Positions 56,649 to 64,000 of a DNA stretch of 64,000 nt are shown piece by piece. The position numbers and the translations under genes are program-made. The stretch is from Lumbricus terrestris (taxonomy: Eukaryota; Annelida; Clitellata; Crassiclitellata; Lumbricidae). The first letter of the stretch is position 1, and each line of letters begins with the position of its first letter. Location of the stretch: assembly GCA_949752735.1 (NCBI GenBank), contig OX457043.1, positions 2,094,367 through 2,158,366 of the forward strand, written 5' to 3'. The notes under the pieces were generated by a model that was not told where the DNA came from, did not search any database, and saw only the letters and a list, made by a program, of their open reading frames with translations.

Positions 56649-59600
56649 ATGGCTGACATGTCAAAGAACGTGACTACGGCTGGACAAGAACTCCAGAAGC
56701 TGACGAAATGCTGCATCTGTATGAAGGAATTCACTGATCCGAGGATGCTGCCATGCGTTCACACGTTCTGCCTTCAGTGCCTCAGACAAATGGCCGAAGC
56801 ATCAAACAGAAGACCAAGACAGAGTATGCCGTGTCCCTTATGCAGGAAAGATTTCGTCATCCCAGCGGATGGAATAACTAGCCTACAGAAGAACTTCTTC
56901 ATGCAAAATCTCTTAGAAGTAACAACAGCGTTGCACCATGGTCAAAGCCCCGTAGCTGTCTGTGATATGTGTAAAGCCCTTCATGACGAAGACAAAGAAA
57001 AGATGAACGCAGCTACTATGCGATGCTTACAATGTGAAGAGAACTTCTGTGATATTTGCGCAAAAACTCACAAACTGCACAAGTTGAGCAAGGATCACAA
57101 AGTCGTGAAAATTGGCTTCAACACCGACCAGGGCGTAAAAGGATTGTTGACAGCGAGAAACTGCGGTGACCACAATCAAAAACCTTTAGATTATTATTGC
57201 ATTGAATGTAGGAAGGAAGTGTGTGTGCTGTGTTTGCACGCAAGCCATGCATCACATGAGTATGAAAAACTGGGAACAATGGACGAGGAATTGCGTGAAA
57301 CGAATGAAGAGAATAGATCGAGGATGTCTGGTTACGCTGACGGTGTTTTGTTGAAAGCGGAAATCTTAGAGCAGAGAAAGGCAGAATTTCTTCATAAGGT
57401 GGAGCAGATGGGATCTCAGATTCAACGCAGAAAAGAAGAGCTTTTGGAAATGGTAGACGAGCACACAAAATCTTTGCTGGACGAGCTCGACGTCATCAAG
57501 ATCAACCGCATGAAGAAGTTTGAGATCGAAAAGAAAGAAATCGAACAGTTTTATACGATTCTCAGAAGTTTTGAGGTTTACAGCACTGAACTGCATTCAA
57601 AAGGATCATCTCGTGATATCGGAAGTTGTATTGATGCGATGCAAAAGAGAGCAAATGACTTGGAGAAAGATCACGATACATTTCTTGGTCGCCCGTGTGT
57701 TTCAGCCGAAATTTCTTTTGAAGTAACGGATTTGGAAATCAAGAAGATTGCAAATGGCAATGTTGTTGGACAAATTAAAGGTGAGATTTTCATTGCAATT
57801 CTATTGTGAGCCAGCATGGCCACTTTGGGTAAGTGTTGGTGCAATATTGTACAACACTGTTCTAATGTTGACCATCATTGGCTAACAAGTGTGTGCTAAC
57901 TGAGTATGTGCTTGTTGCAGAAAGACCTATTACTGACAAGTGACACTGACAAGTGACTTGATGAGCAGTCAGCTTAGAGATTGTAACACATTGTGTGGAT
58001 ATTGGAATAACCTTCAGCTGAGAAAATCATTGTGCCATAGGCGGGCATATAGTGTAAAAATTAGGAAATTTTTATGATGCTCCTTTGTTCGTTCTGACCA
58101 TGAAAGCAATTGTCAACAGCTGGGCAGATTTAGGCAACTTCACCTCGGCACACTTTAGATTAGCGTTAAAACATTGAACTCATTTTAAAACCATATCCCA
58201 CTCAGATTATAACCCACACCTTTCTACTTTACCTAGAACTCAACATACATTTGATGAATACTAAGCAGTACTATTACGTATTATTTTGTATTTCATCTCT
58301 CTTGCCATTTCTATTTCTTCTTTGCCACGTTCATAGATATTATTTTCATCTCACATTATTGGTGAGATGGCACAGATTTAATAGACATGGAATGTTTTAA
58401 ATGTAGTGGATTGCTATTTTAAATAAATATTAATCTTTGTTTAATTTCAAACTGATGGACTAATTACATGATTAAAATTAAATTATTTCATAGTATGGAA
58501 GGGTGGTCACAAGTTATTACAGGAGTTGAATTTTAACTGTCTGGCCGTGCATGGCGTTCATAAAAGTTACTGGTAGTAAGCAGTTGTTGAATCTATAGTT
58601 GGGTACTAATCCGGAAATCTAGCAGAGATGATTGTTTGATAAATTTTAGCCTGAGGACTAAATTAATTTTTTTGCAACAAATCAGAAACTGATAGTATAT
58701 CGAATTGGGGACTCCCCACGTAGAGTAGCCTACCCAATTTGTGGAATTGTTAGATCAGTTTGCAATTACAATTATTTTTTAAATGAAAATGTTGTTTCAA
58801 GTCGAGATGTATTGAGTATTGAAAATTCATAACCTGTTCGGCATTGTTTTCATTTTGACTAAACAGGAGCAGCTTCATATTACGAGAAAAATTTGGTAAT
58901 GGTTGGATTGATCACAAACCTTTGGGGCATAAAGGATGATGTGCTCAAGGTCAACCTACACCGCCCCAATCAAGTTTCAAATCTACCAAAACTACCAAGG
59001 GTTATGTTTGCCGAAATTGCTGCCGCTATTCTCGACAATACGTTGTACGTAACTGGAATTGGATTCAACTGGAACGAAATCTGGAAATACAATTCCGCAT
59101 CCGGTTGGATATACTGCACTACTCTGGTTCAAGCCCGTCGCAGGCACTGTGCAGCTTTTGTGGATGGTGTTTTGTACGTATGTGGAGGATTCTATGACTC
59201 TGTTGTGAATAAAGTTCTGCAGATGTTCAATCGAAATGCTGACGGTACAGGCGTTCTTGACGGCATTGAAACTTACAATTCTGTCGCTAACAACTGCATC
59301 GCTGTTGGAAGATTAGTTCACGGGATCAATAGTTCCGCAAACTCTGTTTCGTACAAGAGTTCCCTGTACATCTTTGGTGGAAAAGACAAATTCAATCAAG
59401 CAGTGAGTGACGTTCAAGTGTACAACACTGAGCAGAGGACCTGCACTTTGCTTTCAAAGCCAATGCCACGTGCTTATCACTTGATGCAAGCTGCAGTTTG
59501 GGATACATCAGTTGTTTTACTTGGATGTGATACCTGCTTCCTATATAACTTTGAGACTAAGATTTGGCAGGAAAGAAGGCAGTTCAAGACGGATGCTATT

Positions 59601-59843
59601 CACTTCAGTTTGGCGATTGAGAATGATCGAGTTTATGTCGTCGGTGGAGGAGTCGAAGAAAAGGGAAAAGACGGCAGAGTAAAATGGAAATGCAGAGACG
59701 ACGTACGTTATGTCCCCCTTCGGAACATCCTTGACGATAAACCGGTTGAATGGAAGCTTAATGCGAGACTGCCAGAAGGAACCATGGTACTTAGTTACGC
59801 TGTGATGAAGGAATTTCTTGAATTGGATGAAGGCAGAAAGTAA
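56649..59843 (+). CDS. RING-B-box-coiled-coil protein with C-terminal Kelch repeats (TRIM-like)
   Basis: Two coding exons, 56649-57780 and 58867-59843, joined in phase 1 by a canonical intron (AAAG|GTGAGA ... AAACAG|GAGC), giving 702 aa. The start is the ATG directly after GTTGCAG, a likely 5' UTR acceptor; an in-frame ATG at 56619 would add 10 residues but would be intronic. Residues ~22-67 are a C3HC4 RING (CCICMKEF...CVHTFCLQC...CPLC). Two B-boxes follow at ~105-152 and ~171-205, then a coiled coil at ~215-350. Exon 2 has Kelch-type blades (YVCGGFYD, YIFGGKDK, YVVGGGVE). The family predicts an E3 ubiquitin ligase whose Kelch domain binds the substrate. TRIM proteins usually end in SPRY, NHL or filamin domains, so this ending is unusual. 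Confidence 0.88.
57781..58866 (+). other. Intron of the RBCC-Kelch gene
   Basis: 1086 bp between donor GTGAGA and acceptor TTTTGACTAAACAG. It separates RBCC from Kelch coding sequence almost exactly. No exon or transposon end was recognised inside. Confidence 0.85.
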
Positions 59844-60845
59844 CAAAGCAGTAGTCCACATTACTATCCTTAAATAGATGGACTAAGTCGAAAGTGCGGC
59901 AATCAGACTTATATGCAAGACATTTGAGACAATGGCTCCAAGACCGAGACGCAAGGTTCGCGACAGTTCAAGAATCAAGTCTGATGTTTTCCATATTTAT
60001 TCCACAGTGCAGGACACATTTTGGCATTAGCAATAAAAGCAACTCGTGAACTAGTTTCCCAACTTGCCTATTATACTTTAATGCTTTATCAGCATAATAT
60101 GTAAGCCTATTAGCTTTCTACTTACAACCACGGCGCACATCAGTTATGTATCGCAATTAGTTAAGAACAAAGGACAGACAGTTTGTTTGTCTTAAAACCA
60201 TACAACTCTGGCGATTACAATGCCACATTTCACAGTTGGGACCAATTCACAGTTTGTAAATAATTTACCTATATATTGACTTTGAATATTGAATAGTCAA
60301 CGCTTGCTGCCTATTAGATGTAATAGTTGATTAACATTCCGGTACTGTGAACATTAAATATAAGATAAGAATATTCTTTAATATACCAATTGCTATCCGC
60401 ATTTTGGTGTACAGACATGGTATAGTAAACAAACGTACATCGTTTCTAAATCCGATCAATGTAAAAATGTTTTCAAATAGCACAAAATCCAATATAAATT
60501 TAAAAAAATTATGTTCTTTTAATGACTAACAATTTATGCTGCACATTGGTTTATATTGCTGTGAGAAAGCTGTCGTTAAAATCTTAAAACTTTGTTTCAC
60601 TGCTTCTCAATAATTTGCCAAGAAGTTGATGTCAAATAAACATTAAGTATAAATCTTGTTAGCCATGGTAAGCAATGTAGCTGCACACAGTATTTATAGC
60701 CATCTCCTTGGACTGCTAGACAGTGTTGTTGTTAGCATGGTAGATTGTTAGGTGTTGTCAATCAATGGCCAGCCTACCACTACAATGTGGAAAGTCAATA
60801 AGAAATTGTTATTAATATTTTAAGTTTATTTATTGAAGTCTTAGA
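59844..60845 (+). other. 3' UTR of the RBCC-Kelch gene and downstream sequence
   Basis: Polyadenylation signals AATAAA occur at about 60032 and 60635, either of which could end the mRNA. The 60-codon frame at 60347 is not supported. Confidence 0.55.
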
Positions 60846-60849
60846 CCAT

Positions 60850-61010
60850 TTGTTGCCTTGCAGCCGAAGGGTTGCTGGTTCGAATCCACCTCAAGTCATC
60901 GTGTAGGGACCTTGGGCAAGTCCTTCACTCGCAATTGCTCAGCGCTTCGGCATGAAACGCCAATGCAGTGTCCGCTCTGTAGTTGGGAGCACCTCTGTAA
61001 TAAGTTGTGG
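60850..61010 (+). mobile_element. tRNA-derived SINE, CORE-like, copy 1
   Basis: B-box GGTTCGAATCC (60877-60887), then GGGACCTTGGGCAAGTCCTTCACT (60906-60929), like the conserved core of CORE-SINEs/MIR, then a tail with GTTGGGAGCACCTCTG resembling the LINE end at 19.9 kb. The tRNA-like head is 5'-truncated. Confidence 0.72.
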
Positions 61011-61569
61011 TCTGTAAACTTAATTTTCTTGAATATTACTATATGGCAGAGGCTGGCATGATAAACTGTGTTCCAGTAACCCATATATGAAGCATGAATA
61101 CCAGTCCTAGTTCGCAGAGCAAATTAAGGGTTGAGCTAATCTTTAGAAGGACAGATGATTGTGTTATGTCTTAGGCCTACAGTTCTTGCTTGCAAAAAAA
61201 TAAACTGATTGATTTTATTTGATAGTCTAATGCGTGTTGGCGTGTGTAAGCTTATGTTCAACATGCCTTGTCCGTGGATGAATGGATGAAAGCATTTAAA
61301 AGACTTCTTCAGCTGTGGGCTTATTAGCAATGGAGCTGGTACAGCAGCTGAGGTGGAATGAGAATGGGATCACTTTCATGAATAATTCATAAGTTTCTAT
61401 TTTTATCGTTGTCTGCTATTGGCTGAAACTGAAGTAGGCGTGTGCTTAATCTGGTGCACTGCTCCATTGGAGTCTGATGCAGTGGAATGATGTTCCAGGG
61501 ATGTCACTCATAGCTTTTCCCACCTAGATCCAGGTTTTTCGGTCTTAGGTTTCTACAGATCCTTCTTGG

Positions 61570-61783
61570 TTTGTATGCGCACTTGTTATAACGCATCTTA
61601 CAGCCCTCAACCGCTACTCAGAGGTGCTCCCGACTATAGCGCGGACACTGCATCGGAGTTTCACGCCGAAGCGCTGAGCAATTGCAAGTGAAGGACTTGC
61701 CCAAGGTCCCTACGCGGCGAGGTGGATTCGAACCTTCCGGCTTCAAGGCAATGACGCCACCACTAGGCCTACACCACCGCGCC
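61570..61783 (-). mobile_element. tRNA-derived SINE, CORE-like, copy 2
   Basis: On the - strand it reads a tRNA-like head (GCGGTGGTGTAGGCC...), B-box GGTTCGAATCC (61724-61734), core GGGACCTTGGGCAAGTCCTTCACT (61687-61710), then GTCGGGAGCACCTCTGAGTAG and a tail with GCGTTATAACAAG. It is longer at the 5' side than copy 1 and oriented oppositely. Confidence 0.75.
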
Positions 61784-61810
61784 CTTCTATTACAGTAACT
61801 GTAATAGAAG
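61784..61810. repeat. Perfect 27-nt palindrome
   Basis: CTTCTATTACAGT, one centre A, then the exact complement. It sits at the 5' boundary of SINE copy 2, so it may be insertion-related. Confidence 0.85.
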
Positions 61811-62377
61811 GCTGTGGGTTTCTAGGTTTTTTGTCAGGATATATCCTTTTTTTCTCACTGCTGTTTTTCTGACATTTGCACATAAAAATAGACTTTTAGA
61901 TGAAAATGCACAGAAGATGTGAAAAAGTCAAAAATGTAATGTTGTGAATACGGACCCCAAAAGTTGTGGATTTTGAAGCGAAGGACTAAAAAACGGTCAT
62001 CAGCAATTATTGGTAAAAGGAGCAAATTTTAGTCGGATGACTGAATAAAAGTTCCTCATAAATGTTTATTTCAAGCGCGAAAAATCCATGTATTTTCTCA
62101 GAAATTCTCTAATTCTTCTCATTCTTCTTCTCCTTACATCCCCCGCCACTTCAACTCTAAACATCACCCACCTTAGCCGTCCATCTATCTGCCTGCCTGA
62201 CTCTCCGGACTTGACCCGCTGCCTATCGATTTTGTTTTGATTGAGCGCCTGTGAATAAGCTGGTTCCCGCGACTTGGCTTTTGTGGGCGCTGTAGAAGTT
62301 TCGAGATTACGATTACGATTAATTAGCCTTTTTCGGGCGGATCTGACCTTTTTTAGAAATTCAGAGTGTCATCCCTG

Positions 62378-63459
62378 GATGGGTCCTTTTCTCCGGTTCA
62401 ACCTTCGAAGCATCTGACGTTCGGAAGGTGAGAAGTTTCTCAATCTTCTAATTTCATGAATTATCATAAATCATCGGCGCAAAAGAATTCGTCAAACGAT
62501 GGCCGTGCAAATTACGAATTCATAAATTCATTCTTGCAGTTATTTTGGAATTGCTAGATCGAGATATTTGACAAGATTACATCCATCCCGTGCGACCCAG
62601 ACAGACGGCATTTTAACCTAAATTTGCTGACGAGATTTTCATAAAAGACATTGTGTTACTGAAGCGACTGACTGACTTTTGCTTCACTTAAAACTTACGA
62701 TTGTTTTTGGCCAGTGGATTTGTTGATACAAATTAACGAAATTTATGTGGACGTTTTTTAACGGTTAACGATCGAAAAAGACGCTCGGACGATTTGATGC
62801 AGTCGAGTCACGTGGCCAATCTAGGTTACTGGAAAAGTTTCATCAGAATGTTTTAAGTATTTTTGAGGTTGTTTTTATGTTGACTTTTAGTTGTAGAATC
62901 CACTATTGTATCATTCTCGGTTTAATGGTTATGAAGGTCTAATATTTAAAGAGATTCGCCATCAGTAAAAAATAATTATTAAAAAGATAATTATTATTAT
63001 ATGTATTTCATCCACAATCCTCATATTATTATTGATTAACTTTATTTCGAACACAGTTACATTGAAATGTGAATGTGAGGCGCGTATAGTCTGGCATCAG
63101 AGTATGGAGTTAGATGTATCCAAATGATTGAGAGCCACATGTGGAGAAAATAATAGTACTTAATAAATAGTGTAAACTTGTATAACTTTGCTTCTTAAAC
63201 TCACACAAATGCAGTATGATTAGAAGTCATATGAGCAGATGGATCATAGGTCATTATAGGAGTAGAATTTTGCTGTTCAGCTGTGTGCTAGTGAATTTTG
63301 ATCTGCTTTTTGAAGGAAAGTTCTAAGTGAATTTAAGCTGAAAAGAGTCATCTGATTCCATTCCTTGGGAGCAGAGGCATGGTGTGCACATGAACCCATG
63401 ATTAACAGAGGCTTCTTTGAGCCTGGCACCAAACTTTATATGTTTGTGTGTGTTGAAGC
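62378..63459. other. No gene recognised
   Basis: AT-rich non-coding sequence without a supportable exon, RNA or transposon end. Confidence 0.4.
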
Positions 63460-63596
63460 CAGGGTGAGAATTGTCAGCCCTGGGTTGAGAGAGTTGAACA
63501 CCCTAGTCTTTCTTAGAACCCAGAGTAATGTCTACTTTGTACACCCCAACTCCATGTTGGTCATTGTCCAGTTATTTTTCTACAATTATCATACTG
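63460..63596. mobile_element. hAT-type MITE, CAGGGTGAGAATTG family, old copy
   Basis: Matches 43337-43480 over its length (CAGGGTGAGAATTG, CCTAGTCTTTCTTAGA, CAGTTATTTTTC). The right end has decayed to CAATTATCATACTG and the flanks GTTGAAGC/GTGAAAAC match only partly. The 93-codon frame over it is not a gene. Confidence 0.75.
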
Positions 63597-64000
63597 GTGA
63601 AAACATTTATATTAATTTTAGTACAGGTCTTTCAAGAACTTCTTAGGGTTGTGTAGTTGTACAAGCGTGAATCAGTTTAGCGTGACCTTCTGGACTATGT
63701 GATTGTGTTATGCACTGTGTATATAGTGATCGATAAAGTAAATTGATTGATTGATTGATCAATCGATTTAAAGAGAACTTAATTAATTATTATACTCGGA
63801 TAAATTAAAATAATTTTTCTTAAATTGTTAACTTTAGGTTTTCACTGGTTTCAAATATATGCCAAATAAAGTGACTTCTGTAAATACTTCACCATCTTTG
63901 CTGGGATTCTTTTAAAGCTTTTCTGTCGTTTGTTATGTTAGTTCTCGGTGTTGAACCGTTGCGTTGGGCTTGTAACCATGGGTGCAGAAAAGATTCACAT
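63597..64000. other. No gene recognised
   Basis: Simple TTGATTGATTGA run near 63740; otherwise nothing supportable before the window ends. Confidence 0.4.

Larger units (their letters stand above)
61496..62377. mobile_element. CAGGGATGTCACTC repeat, fuller copy, with a SINE inside
   Basis: Begins CAGGGATGTCACTCATAG and ends TTCAGAGTGTCATCCCTG. About 61557-61811 holds an inserted SINE; 62105-62325 holds the dispersed repeat also seen at 49.2-49.8 kb. No clear target duplication. Confidence 0.62.

Noticed and set aside
63365..63646. 93-codon frame near the right end
   Set aside because: Runs across an old MITE copy and shows no protein family features.

Overview
This window is eukaryotic: spliced genes with canonical GT/AG introns, very low gene density, long microsatellites, and many nested transposons. 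The organism is probably a marine invertebrate deuterostome, possibly an echinoderm or hemichordate. Three things suggest this: a Gmr1-type Ty3/gypsy element (a lineage best known from deuterostomes), a TRIM-like gene, and heavy use of the palindrome TAGGCCTA. The species assignment is inference only.

Only two convincing host genes are seen, both on the + strand at the right end. One is a compact ANAPC15-like gene (54049-54402). The other is a two-exon gene (56649-57780 joined to 58867-59843) encoding RING, two B-boxes, a coiled coil and a Kelch-repeat C-terminus.

The rest is mostly transposon-derived. (1) 1-6 kb: short hAT-type MITEs and a hAT element with a 61-codon transposase remnant. 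(2) 6027-13640: a complete, very young Gmr1-like LTR retrotransposon on the - strand, with integrase upstream of reverse transcriptase. (3) 14.5-23.6 kb: several TIR elements, two of them containing other elements, plus two LINE 3' fragments. (4) 24567-46560: a MULE with 33-bp inverted ends and a five-exon, fully open transposase gene (- strand). It is split by a 13.2-kb Ty3/gypsy element (26613-39804, + strand) with 2361-bp LTRs. (5) 46-53.5 kb: nested hAT elements, long TA and CA microsatellites, a second copy of the hAT element from 4 kb, and a tRNA-like sequence beside a LINE fragment. (6) 54-60 kb: the host genes. (7) 60.8-64 kb: two tRNA-derived SINEs, a repeat that reveals an empty MITE site, and an old MITE.

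The most unusual structure is in the 13.2-kb gypsy element. Its LTRs end at 28973 and 39804, supported by a GAAG(T) target-site duplication and by a primer-binding site 2 nt after the 5' LTR. The first 242 codons of its gag-pol frame therefore lie inside the 5' LTR, and the frame runs through the primer-binding site. The 3' LTR carries a second copy of that Gag N-terminus. Also notable are the intact MULE gene, the RBCC-Kelch architecture, and at least ten hAT-like insertions with readable 8-bp target duplications.
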